Shown in pieces: positions 43,465 through 52,124 of a stretch of DNA of 64,000 nucleotides. Each line of letters begins with the position of its first letter. The stretch's first letter is position 1. The notes beneath the pieces are model-generated. The model worked only from the letters and a program-made list of their open reading frames with translations, ran no database searches and was not told where the DNA came from. This DNA is from Raffaelea ambrosiae (Eukaryota > Ascomycota > Sordariomycetes > Ophiostomatales > Ophiostomataceae), in contig PCDI01000004.1 of assembly GCA_002778195.1 (NCBI GenBank), positions 3,384,226 to 3,448,225 on the forward strand, given 5' to 3'. The position numbers and the translations under genes are program-made.

Positions 43465-45069
43465 ATGAACGATGACGCAGCCCCCGGGGCGGCGTCTTCT
43501 GCGAGCAGCAGAACGGGCCACCGACCAGGCCATCGCAGCCATCGGAGCAGCCTGAGCCACCACACCCACCACAGCACCCAACCCGGCAGCCATGCCAGTG
43601 GAGTGACGACCGATGCGGCAGCAGCAGCAGCGGCAGCAGCACGGCGGCGGCGGCGGCGGAACAGGGCACTGTCGCTGCGCGAGGCGCCGTCATCGGCCGT
43701 CATGGAGAAGGTGCACGCTGGGCTGAAGAAGAAGCTCAAGTTCTTCACCGAGTTGATGGCCCATCTCGACATGCTCGTCTTTGCCGAGCTGTGCACCCTC
43801 TACTACATGGAGTGAGTCTCTTGTCCTTTTCAGTCTTTACTATCTTCTTTTTGTCTTTTTGTCTTTTGTCTTTTTGTCTTTTTGTCTTTTTGTCTATTTG
43901 TCTATTTGTCTTCTTGTCTTCTTGTCTTCTTGCCTTCTTGTCTTGCCTTCTTGTCGGGTCTTCTTCTTGTCTCCCTTTTGTGCCTCTCTAACAACTGTAG
44001 CTGCTCTTTCTTCCGCCTCATCACGCGCATCATTGCCCAATCGCTCTTCCTCAGCCCCAAATCCGACGACTTCCTCCTCATCACACCCGCACACCGTCCC
44101 CACGTCTATGCCGTCTTCCTCACCAATGCCTTCTGCATGCTCATCCACCTCCTCGCTCCTCTCACCGTCGCCAGCGAAGCCTCGCGAGGCTACCTGCACG
44201 GCGGCGTGCTGATCGACTTCATCGGCCAACGAGCCCCAACTTCGCGCGGCATTCTCCTTCTCCTCGACATCCTCATCCTCACATTGCAGTGTGTCATGCT
44301 CGCCGTGCACACAGAACGCGAGAAGCTGCGACGCCTGCTCATGCCTAAGCGGCGGTTGAGTTCGGTCACTAACGCTCTTCTGAACTCCCACGTGGCCGAT
44401 GGCGGAACAGCAGCAACACCAGCAGCCGCAAACAACGGCCCAGGTACGGCAGGCGGACCGGCCGCAGAAGCGCCTACACCCCCTATACCGCCCCCAGTAC
44501 GATGGCCGGGCCAAAACCTCGATGCCGAGGAGCGTGGTGTGCTGGCGGGGCTCGGCTCACTCGATGGTCCGGGCAACGTGGGCGGTCCCAACGGGATTGA
44601 ACTACAGCCTCTTCGACCACCATCCCATCGGAATTCTTCTGCGCGAAGACGGACACTCTCACATTCGATTGGAGCAGCACCTGCTTCATCCACTGCTGCT
44701 GCGGCAGCCGTTTCCAGAAATTCTACGAATACCAACAACAACAACAACAACAACAACCCAGAGGCTGCGGATGACAACGTAGATCACGATTCCACCTGGG
44801 AGAGTAACGACGAGAGCAACATCCGGGATGAAGATGGCGAAACGCCTCGGCGACGGCAGGCAGAGGCGGCGGCCGACTACGTACTCAACTCGCTGAGCAC
44901 CGGCGCGAACCTGTGCGACTTCTACGTCATTCACGCGCTGCGGGAGGCCAGCCGCGACTACCAGGGTGTCGCGGCACAGTCGCTGCAGACATTTGGATAC
45001 GCTGCTCGGTTGGCTAGAATCGCAACCGAGCGGGGAGCTCGACTGGCAACGCGGCCACAGCCCCAATGA
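43465..45069 (+). CDS. DUF1746-domain membrane protein (Dsc E3 ligase subunit-like)
   Basis: Exons 43465-43811 and 44001-45069 give 471 residues. The 189-nt intron (GTGAGT..CTAAC..TGTAG) rebuilds CTLYYM-DCSFFRLITR. The DUF1746 core starts at LKFFTELMAHLDMLVFAELC and continues with hydrophobic segments FLTNAFCMLIHLLAPLTV and GILLLLDILILTLQCVMLAV, so three or more membrane spans are likely. In S. pombe a DUF1746 protein is part of the Dsc ubiquitin ligase of Golgi/ER membranes; transfer of that role is inference. The N-terminus has His/Ser-rich and poly-Ala/Arg sequence. The C-terminal half is soluble low complexity (Pro, Asn runs, acidic) with a conserved-looking end ANLCDFYVIHALREASRDYQ. The intron is almost entirely a TTTTTGTC-type repeat. 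Confidence 0.85.
43847..43960 (+). repeat. TTTTTGTC/TTCTTGTC minisatellite inside intron
   Basis: About a dozen imperfect 8-nt units fill most of the intron of the DUF1746 gene and provide an exaggerated polypyrimidine tract. Confidence 0.8.
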
Positions 45070-45376
45070 CGAAGGGATATAGCTACTATCAAGCATACCA
45101 GACTTCTGAGAATAAACCACACGCAAAGCATGCTGCTTCACAATTGTATTCACGAATAACGACCTACGGTGTATTAAATAGGGATTATGGGAATGAGGAG
45201 TTGTGTAATACCAAAGCATTTGGCAACGCGGATTACCAGCCAGGAACATGGCCCCACGGTTGTGGTCATTACTACGTGTGTATTGGATTGCATATATATA
45301 CATTTGTTATATGGACTTTTTTGGGTCCTATTTTCCGCTTTATTTTTATGCTCTTTGTCCCCACTGCCATTCCCGT
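45070..45376. other. Convergent intergenic region
   Basis: 307 bp AT-rich between the 3' ends of the DUF1746 gene and RCL1. Nothing else recognised. Confidence 0.6.
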
Positions 45377-46609
45377 CTATGCCACCTTGCGTCCCACGTT
45401 TCCGAGACCTGCTCCTTTGATAGATACCAGAACGTCTCCTGAGCTTTCCTGTTCACCGCCCTCCTCATCTTCGTCATCCTCATCGCTCTCGACTGGCCGC
45501 AGACCCCAGCTGCTGGCCCCAAATGCCTTCAGATCTCTTGCCAGGCCGACAACCTCTTCGGTGCCAACAACATTCTGGCTTAGTCGTAGCCGGCCAATGT
45601 CCTCCGAGCCCATGGCCATGAGCGTCAGCACTGTGGGTGCGGCCGTCCAGCTGACACAGCCGCCCGTCACAATGGCCTCCAGCAGCTGGTGTGCACACTG
45701 CGTGCCAATGTCCTCGGCCAGAGCACCGCCTTGGGCGGGTGCCACGACGTCGGCCGAGTAGATGACACCCGGCACATTGGACTCGGCCACCAGGCAGATG
45801 CCATACCCGATGCCTGCCTTGTTCCGGGCGTCGTCGTTGTTGGGCGGCGCCTCGGCAATCTTGATTTCGCCGGTCAGGGCGTTGAGCACGCCACGCGCAG
45901 CATGGATCATGCGCTTGTTGTTGGATGCCGACACGCCGCAGCTGTAGGCGACACCACCGATGCGTTTTATGCGACCGGCACCAGCGTGCATGTGCAGTGT
46001 CTTGGGCAGGCGCACCTGGCTGGCGAAGCGCAGCTCGACAATGCCGTTGCCGCGCCGGTCGCCGTGGCCGGTGCAGGCGCGTTGGCGGACCAGGATCTCG
46101 ATGCGGGTCGCGGGTATGCCGAACAGAGTGTAGAGGGGCAGGATGGCCAGCCGGAAGGCGTCGACGGAGATGTCGCCGGCCTCGGTGGCCGAGGTGATGA
46201 CGCCCGGTCCTGAAAACCGGATGTTGACGTGGGCTTTTGAGAACGGCGCCAGCAGGGCTATTGGCAGCAGATAGTAGGTTATGCCGCGCTTACAGCCAGC
46301 CGGGATGTTGTGCTCGATGACATCGTCAAAGGTGGCGCCGGCGCCGGCGACGGTGCCCGTGATCAGACCGGGGTGGTATGTGATGGTGGTACCGGTGATG
46401 GATATTTGGAAGGTGCTGCCGTTGGTGACGGCCTCAAGAAGCCGCAGGAAGGAAACCTCGTGCGGTGCGAGGCCCGGGTTCTTGGGCGACGAGCTGCGGA
46501 TGCCCGAGATGTGGACTGGCCGGCCGGTCAAAGTAGCCAGGACGAGCCGCTGGGTGAAGAACCGGTGGCCGGTGAGCCGCACATATTCGGCGGCTGGTGT
46601 GCCTGACAT
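45377..46609 (-). CDS. RCL1: rRNA processing protein Rcl1 (RNA 3'-terminal phosphate cyclase-like)
   Basis: A nucleolar factor of the small-subunit processome, partner of the GTPase Bms1, needed for early 18S pre-rRNA cleavages. Single exon, 410 residues (yeast Rcl1 is 367). The fold signature is clear: RLVLATLTGRPVHISGIRSS, APHEVSFLRLLEAVTNGSTF, the PGLITG segment, AHVNIRFSGPGVITSATEAG, GVAYSCGVSASNNKRMIHAA and SEDIGRLRL. It ends with the Rcl1-like IKGAGLGNVGRKVA. The ending and the sequence around the first strand match Rcl1 rather than the true cyclase RtcA. Extra length is an Asp/Glu-rich loop (SDEDDEDEEGGEQESS) close to the C-terminus and a few insertions. Confidence 0.94.
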   Translation of the reverse strand: MSGTPAAEYVRLTGHRFFTQRLVLATLTGRPVHISGIRSSSPKNPGLAPHEVSFLRLLEAVTNGSTFQISITGTTITYHPGLITGTVAGAGATFDDVIEHNIPAGCKRGITYYLLPIALLAPFSKAHVNIRFSGPGVITSATEAGDISVDAFRLAILPLYTLFGIPATRIEILVRQRACTGHGDRRGNGIVELRFASQVRLPKTLHMHAGAGRIKRIGGVAYSCGVSASNNKRMIHAARGVLNALTGEIKIAEAPPNNDDARNKAGIGYGICLVAESNVPGVIYSADVVAPAQGGALAEDIGTQCAHQLLEAIVTGGCVSWTAAPTVLTLMAMGSEDIGRLRLSQNVVGTEEVVGLARDLKAFGASSWGLRPVESDEDDEDEEGGEQESSGDVLVSIKGAGLGNVGRKVA

Positions 46610-47072
46610 TTGTGCGTTTGTCGTCGCTCTGTGTCTCTCTCTACACGCTGTATTCTATGGGCCAGGTACACAATCAGGTGCCAGTCGAGGTGCAGCGAAG
46701 AGAAAGAAACGAAAAGAAGAAAAAACCCGTTCCTGTCACAGTCGTGAGAAGGATGGTGGCAGCCAAAAATAATGTGGGGCTCGTAGAGATATCGAGACCG
46801 ATAAAGAAAAAAAAATTAATTCTGCCAAGGGCGGTGAATCCGAAACGGCAGCAGTTAGCTCTTATCATCCCGTGACAACGCCAGAATACTTAGTGGCTTA
46901 CAGGGAAGGCGCGCCGCTAGGTCCCTTGAAATTGGTACTACGAAAAAATACAGGTTAAAAAAAAAAAGCTTCCAATTAGTTTGGAGTCAACGCCCAAATA
47001 TACAAGGGCCAGGCGACACCACAAGCACGGGCAAAGCAGCAGACACGGCGTTTTCTGTTCTGTGCATTGCCC
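46610..47072. other. Bidirectional promoter, RCL1 / cya-5-like gene
   Basis: 463 bp with A-runs at about 46804-46813 and 46956-46967. No ORF is supported. Confidence 0.55.
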
Positions 47073-49943
47073 ATGTCTCCCTCAACAGCTCTCGTTTCTG
47101 ATCTGGGGCTGAGGGGACAATTTGTGTGTCGGTCGTGTCTGGTCAGCCTGCGAGCAGGGGCGGCTCGTAGCCCAGCCAGGCCACAATGGCCAGCAGTCAT
47201 ATCGGCAGCGGCCGCCACGACGTCGGCATTGCCCATTCGCGCTGCTTCCACGACCGCTGCACAGACACGGGCAAGACGGCCCACGTCTCCACGGTCCACG
47301 TCTGTGTCGAGGCGGGCCATGCGACGGCCAGAACAAGCATCTGCCACGAGACCACCACGGCCACCGGTCCATCGAGCCCAAGTGGTTGGGCAGGACGACG
47401 ACGACGACGGCAACTTCATGCCTCGGGACAACGACGCCTTTTCCGTTCGATTCTTTGAGCAGGGGTATGACGGCAAGACTCGCGAGGTGCGGCAGGACGG
47501 CACCGACAACTTTGACAGCGACGACATCGACCGCGAAATCGAAAAGGAGCTGAACGACCTCGAGAGCAGGATCGAGAACACGTTGAAACTTGCCAAGCAG
47601 CAGCAGCAGCAGCAGCAGAGTGAGAAGAATGCGCCAGTTATGAAAAGGGTCGGCCGATTACGCCGCAGATACGAAATGATGAAGCAAGTAGAAGAAGAGG
47701 TCGGCGAGGAGGAGGAGGAAGAAGAAGATGATGGCGAAGAAGGCGACGAGGCACTCCTCCTGGCGGAGGACGGCCGCAAAAGGGAGACGCCGAATGTCAA
47801 AGTCGGCTACGAAAAACTGGGAACCAGTACTAGACACCGCGTGGGCAACTTGAACCGCACGCTGACGCCGGCCTTCCGGCGGCTGCGCCAAAACAACGGC
47901 TGGGGCGACGAGCACGGCAGGGGCGGCGTCGACCACAAGATCATCTCGTGCCTGTGGAGGCGGTACAACTTTGCCCGCGGCGCACTGGCGGAGAACTGGA
48001 AGAACGTGCCGGCGCCCGTGTGGAATTGCCTGTGGACGGTGCTGGGCTGGAACGACCCGAAGGGGCGCACCAAGAACCCGAACCGCATGGCCCACATCCT
48101 CCGACTGGCCAAGGACATGCAGGCGGCCAATTTCCCGCTGACCTTGGGGCAGCAGCTGCTCGCCATGGAGGCCATGTTCGTCGAGGGCCACGAGACCCAG
48201 GCGCTGGACAACTGGAAGCGCAGCATGGCGTCGCTGGGCGCGCAGCCCGAGTCGGCCACGCAGTACTGGGAGCTGGGGCTGAAGATGTGGGCGCTCCACG
48301 GCAACCTGGAGCGGGCAGAGCGGGCCGCGGACCATCTGTTTGGCGAGTTCAAGGAAGAGGGGGTGCAGAGCAAGAAGGCCGACGAGCCGCGTCCCCAGGA
48401 GACTGCCGTCTTGGCCCCGGCCACCGAAACCGGGGGAAGACCGGCCGACCCGCGGGTTCTCAACGTGCTGATCCACTGCGCGGCTGTCCAGGACGCCAAG
48501 GACACGGCGTGGGCGGCATACCGGCGCATGCGGGCCGTCATGGAGCAGCGGTGGCCCGGGAAGGGCATGCAGATCGAGGACTACGACGACGTGGTGTCGA
48601 GCTTCTTGTCGAGCAAGCAGACCGAGTACGCCTTTGACGTGTTTGTGGACATGATGTTCTCGGGCACGGTGGACGCGCACGCGCGGAAAGACGCCCGGCG
48701 CGCGAAGCAGCTGCCGGCGGCGGTGTCCAACCTCTTCTTCTTCGGCAAGTGGCTCAAGCGACTGATCGGCGCCGGCAACCTCGACGGCGCGTACCGCGTG
48801 CTGCAGTTCATGGAGCACTACAAGGTGATGACGGCGGCGGTGCAGGTCAACGGCCTGGTGGGCGCGTGGCTGCGCTCGGGCTCGGCCGAGAACCAGGCCA
48901 AGGCCGACGGTCTGGCGTGGCGCATGATCGACTCGCGGCGCCTGTTTGTGGAACTGCGGCGCCGCGAGGCGACCCTGGACTGGCCCCTGCGGCTGCACGA
49001 GGTGCGGCCGCGGAAGCCGTTGAAGACCGTCAACGGGGAGCCCGAGGTCACGTTTCTGCCGCGGGCCAGCCTCGAGACGTTCTCGCTCATGGCCGAGAAC
49101 TACAAGAACCGCGGCCAGGTGGGCCGCATGGAGCGGCTGTGGGTGGCCTACAAGGAGTGCGAGATGTCGACGTCGTCCGCCGACGCCTTTATGATGAACC
49201 ACCTGCTCGAGTCCTACGCCCACGAGGGCCGCTCCGGCGAGGAAGCCCGCGCCCTCTACAAGCGCATGGTCCACGGCAAGCACCAGATCGTGCCCAACGC
49301 CCGCACCTTCCTGACGCTCTTCCGCACCCTCGAGGTGCACCGCCGCCTGGAGCTGAACGGCGGCGAGCCGACTCTGTCGGACAGCCAGCGGCGCGCCGAC
49401 GCCCGCGCGGCCCGCGAGCTGCTCGCGGACATGGCCGCGCTTTCGTGGGTGTTCCAGCCGGGCGCCGTCCAGGCCGAGGCGGCCGAGGTCGTGCAGGCGC
49501 TGGGCCGGCTCGTGGCGCACACGTTCCGCAAGACGGGCGACTATGTCGGGCTGGCGGTGGCGCTGCACGCGCTGGGCCCCATTCTGGGCGGCCGGTTCAC
49601 CATGACGGACACGCTGGCGGTGGAGCTGGTGGCCGAGTCGGCGTCGGACCTGAGCCGCACAGGAGCCACCATGCGCGCCTCCCCGGCGCTGCAGCGGCGC
49701 ATCTTCCGGGCCGGCGAGGTGGTGGAGGCGCTGCTGCGCGAGCGCTACACAAAGGCCGTGGCGGCGGCTGTGGCGGCAGGCCGGCCAGGGCCGGTGCAGC
49801 GAGGCACCGCCGCCGATCTGAGTGCCGACCTGGTCGCGGTGGTGACGGAGTTTTACATCCACAGGAGCGGGCTGTCCGAGGCCACGTTCAACGAGACGTG
49901 TGCGGCGGCGGCGGCCGAGCTCGGTGTCCGGGACATGCTATAA
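47073..49943 (+). CDS. cya-5: Mitochondrial pentatricopeptide-repeat protein, cya-5 type
   Basis: 956 residues, single exon, from ATG 47073. The N-terminus is Arg/Ser/Ala-rich without early acidic residues (about residues 1-100), typical of mitochondrial import. An acidic/Gln-rich linker follows (Q run about 47599-47622). The remainder is helical repeat: TLGQQLLAMEAMFVEGHETQ, VLNVLIHCAAVQDAKDTAWA, DDVVSSFLSSKQTEYAFDVF, YRVLQFMEHYKVMTAAVQVN and NHLLESYAHEGRSGEEARAL all show the two-helix PPR pattern. Neurospora CYA-5 is needed for cytochrome oxidase assembly through COX1 mRNA; orthology is suggested by overall layout and length, not proven. Strongly GC-biased codons create long shadow ORFs in other frames. 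Confidence 0.83.
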   Translation: MSPSTALVSDLGLRGQFVCRSCLVSLRAGAARSPARPQWPAVISAAAATTSALPIRAASTTAAQTRARRPTSPRSTSVSRRAMRRPEQASATRPPRPPVHRAQVVGQDDDDDGNFMPRDNDAFSVRFFEQGYDGKTREVRQDGTDNFDSDDIDREIEKELNDLESRIENTLKLAKQQQQQQQSEKNAPVMKRVGRLRRRYEMMKQVEEEVGEEEEEEEDDGEEGDEALLLAEDGRKRETPNVKVGYEKLGTSTRHRVGNLNRTLTPAFRRLRQNNGWGDEHGRGGVDHKIISCLWRRYNFARGALAENWKNVPAPVWNCLWTVLGWNDPKGRTKNPNRMAHILRLAKDMQAANFPLTLGQQLLAMEAMFVEGHETQALDNWKRSMASLGAQPESATQYWELGLKMWALHGNLERAERAADHLFGEFKEEGVQSKKADEPRPQETAVLAPATETGGRPADPRVLNVLIHCAAVQDAKDTAWAAYRRMRAVMEQRWPGKGMQIEDYDDVVSSFLSSKQTEYAFDVFVDMMFSGTVDAHARKDARRAKQLPAAVSNLFFFGKWLKRLIGAGNLDGAYRVLQFMEHYKVMTAAVQVNGLVGAWLRSGSAENQAKADGLAWRMIDSRRLFVELRRREATLDWPLRLHEVRPRKPLKTVNGEPEVTFLPRASLETFSLMAENYKNRGQVGRMERLWVAYKECEMSTSSADAFMMNHLLESYAHEGRSGEEARALYKRMVHGKHQIVPNARTFLTLFRTLEVHRRLELNGGEPTLSDSQRRADARAARELLADMAALSWVFQPGAVQAEAAEVVQALGRLVAHTFRKTGDYVGLAVALHALGPILGGRFTMTDTLAVELVAESASDLSRTGATMRASPALQRRIFRAGEVVEALLRERYTKAVAAAVAAGRPGPVQRGTAADLSADLVAVVTEFYIHRSGLSEATFNETCAAAAAELGVRDML

Positions 49944-50229
49944 ACTCGAGCGTAGGTGTGGTTGGGCTACGACGACTTGTCTGATGAACTCTCTTTGTAT
50001 AAACCAATGCATCGACTCCTGTAACAACAACAGCAGCAGCAGCAGCAGCAGCAAACAAAACTCTTGGCTATGATAACTCTCAAATACATGCAGCATTGAC
50101 AAAAAAAAAAAGAATACAACCCAAGTAGATGTGATCCAAAGCGCTCTCTCCAAATTTGTACACAAAGAATGAACTCTGTAAAAGCGTGCGCTGTCATCCC
50201 ATGCTTTCGCGTCTTGTCCAACCGTCTCG
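49944..50229. repeat. Convergent gap with CAG trinucleotide run
   Basis: Between the 3' ends of the PPR gene and the G-patch gene. It includes (CAG)n at about 50031-50052 and a poly-A tract at 50100-50111. Confidence 0.7.
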
Positions 50230-51426
50230 TCAATCGTGATCCTCTTCCGTCTCGCCTGGACAGCCTTCCATGCTGGCGTCTGGATAGGTGTACTTGCACC
50301 AGAAACAGTAGTGTCGGTTTTCTCTCAGCCAGACGACAATCTTCTGCAGGCGCTCCTTGGCCGGCAGAGCCTCGAACGCCTCGAGCTCCTCGTCCTTGTC
50401 TACGCCGTCATCGTCGTCGTCATCACTGCTGTTGTCATCGTCATCACCGCTGCCGCCGCCGCTGCCCAGCGTCGTCTTCAGGCCACCCTTGAGGAACGAT
50501 CCCTTGGACGCCTTGCCAGCAGCCATACGGTCATCCGCATCGTCCTCGTCCTCGTCCGCGTCCTCGTCTCCTCCCCCACCACCCACCAGAATGTTCGGTC
50601 GTCCCCCGTGCGTCGCTCCCCGCAAGCTCTGGTCGAGCAGACGTCGTTGCGTCCGCTTCAGCTCCCGTTCCCGCTCTGCGCTGCGCCGTCCCTTCACCAG
50701 GCCGCGCCAGAGCACGTTGATCGCCTTGAGGTCCTTTTCTTTTTTCTGTTCAGGTGCCGTCCCCTCCTCCTCCTCCTCCTCCTCCTCGGTCCCGACGATC
50801 CGCTCGGCCACCACCTGCGCCGCATGCACGACCCGCTCCAACCGCTCGGCCTCGCGCTCCTGGCGAATGCGGTCGCGGTACGCCAGCGGGTCCACGTCCT
50901 CGATCTTGTGCCGCTTGTGTGCCGGACCGGCCCCGTTCTCGGCGCCGTCGTCGTCGCCATCACCATGATCCGACGTGTCCTCCTTCTTGGCGCCGATACC
51001 GGCCCGGTCCCGCTTGACCTGGATGCGGATGGGCTCGGTCAGGCGTTGGCTCTCCTCGCTGGCACCGCTCGTCTCGTGCGCGCTCTTCTCCTGCGGCTTG
51101 CCCAAAGCCTGGCCAGCCTTGAAGCCCATCTTGGCCATCATGGCCAGGCCTTTGCTCCTGGGCGCCGCCGGAGTGGAAGACGAAGAGGAGGCGGACGCAG
51201 AAAAGGGCCCGCGGGCCTCGTCCAAGAGCGACCGGTTCAAGGCAGCCTCGCGCTCCTGCTCGGCCTTCTTGGCCAGCTCCGCCTTGGACAGCATGCGGCC
51301 CCGCTCGCGGCCTTCGCGCTCGATGCGTATGCGGCGCTGCAGCGAGGTTTCCTTTTTGCGCGTGGTGGACGACTCGACCTCGCCAAAGGTCATGGTCATG
51401 TAGTCTTCTTCCTCGTCGTCCGCCAT
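50230..51426 (-). CDS. G-patch protein with DUF4187 (GPATCH11/CCDC75 type)
   Basis: 398 residues, single exon. The N-terminus MADDEEEDYMTMTFGEVESS is followed by a basic helical region and the G-patch (GLAMMAKMGFKAGQALGK, about residues 93-112). A charged coiled-coil segment (LAYRDRIRQEREAERLERVV) and acidic low complexity lie in the middle. The C-terminal DUF4187 module is diagnostic: RENRHYCFWCKYTYPDASME then CPG and an acidic end. G-patch proteins usually activate DEAH-box helicases. A splicing or RNA-surveillance role is therefore likely, but the partner is not known from the sequence. Confidence 0.92.
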   Translation of the reverse strand: MADDEEEDYMTMTFGEVESSTTRKKETSLQRRIRIEREGRERGRMLSKAELAKKAEQEREAALNRSLLDEARGPFSASASSSSSTPAAPRSKGLAMMAKMGFKAGQALGKPQEKSAHETSGASEESQRLTEPIRIQVKRDRAGIGAKKEDTSDHGDGDDDGAENGAGPAHKRHKIEDVDPLAYRDRIRQEREAERLERVVHAAQVVAERIVGTEEEEEEEEGTAPEQKKEKDLKAINVLWRGLVKGRRSAERERELKRTQRRLLDQSLRGATHGGRPNILVGGGGGDEDADEDEDDADDRMAAGKASKGSFLKGGLKTTLGSGGGSGDDDDNSSDDDDDDGVDKDEELEAFEALPAKERLQKIVVWLRENRHYCFWCKYTYPDASMEGCPGETEEDHD

Positions 51427-52124
51427 ATTTGCGGGTAGGCAAGGTGGAACAAGACTGCTGTCTGATTGTGTACAAGTGCGAGAACCAAGGGGGGGGGAGT
51501 GTATTCAAGCTTGGGTGCTATGGTCTCAGCTGATGAATCATTGCAATGTGCATTTGTTTTGATTTGTTTTGTTTTAAACGATTTGAGGTTGCGAAGGTAG
51601 GGGGATGCCGTTGTATGTGGCAAAAAAAAGAGAAAGTCGGGTGGGTTTTCAGCAGGAAGCTGCGAATAAGCCACTAATATCAGCGCAGTCAATCGCTCTC
51701 AACCACTAATTAGTTCGATAGTAGTTATTAGTTACTTTGTAAACCCCGGTTACACATTAGTTATATTGCACTTCTGAGTTACTCGGCCTACTTCTTGTAA
51801 TATCAAGCAGAATGACAGGGCGTAACCAACTGCTTGTCGGTTCTTGTCGCTGTATTGCAGCTCTGCCACAAATGGCTTACGTTTTTTTATCGCTGACCTT
51901 CATCCCATCAAGGGTCTCACCTTACATGACAATCACCACTCTCAGAAGACATCACGGTCAATCTCCTGTATAACGATCATCACAGAATCTTCGTCGCCTC
52001 TCTCCTTTGCCGCAGCAGTATTTTCAGTTTACCGAATATGATATATTTTGGTTCGTTCACGAAGAAGCGTTGTTGCCTTGCCTACGACGTTTTCTCCTTT
52101 TGACCAGCCCACGCCATGCAAAGT
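51427..52124. other. Intergenic; G-patch gene promoter
   Basis: 698 bp AT-rich, with several TTAGTTA-type words around 51705-51765. No ORF or RNA gene is supported. Confidence 0.55.

Noticed and set aside
47658..49862. 734-codon minus-strand ORF opposite the PPR gene
   Set aside because: Shadow frame rich in His, Gln, Arg and Ala; no domain.
51700..51770. Recurrent TTAGTTA words suggesting a telomere-like or mobile-element remnant
   Set aside because: Too short and irregular; similar words occur in other AT-rich gaps by chance.
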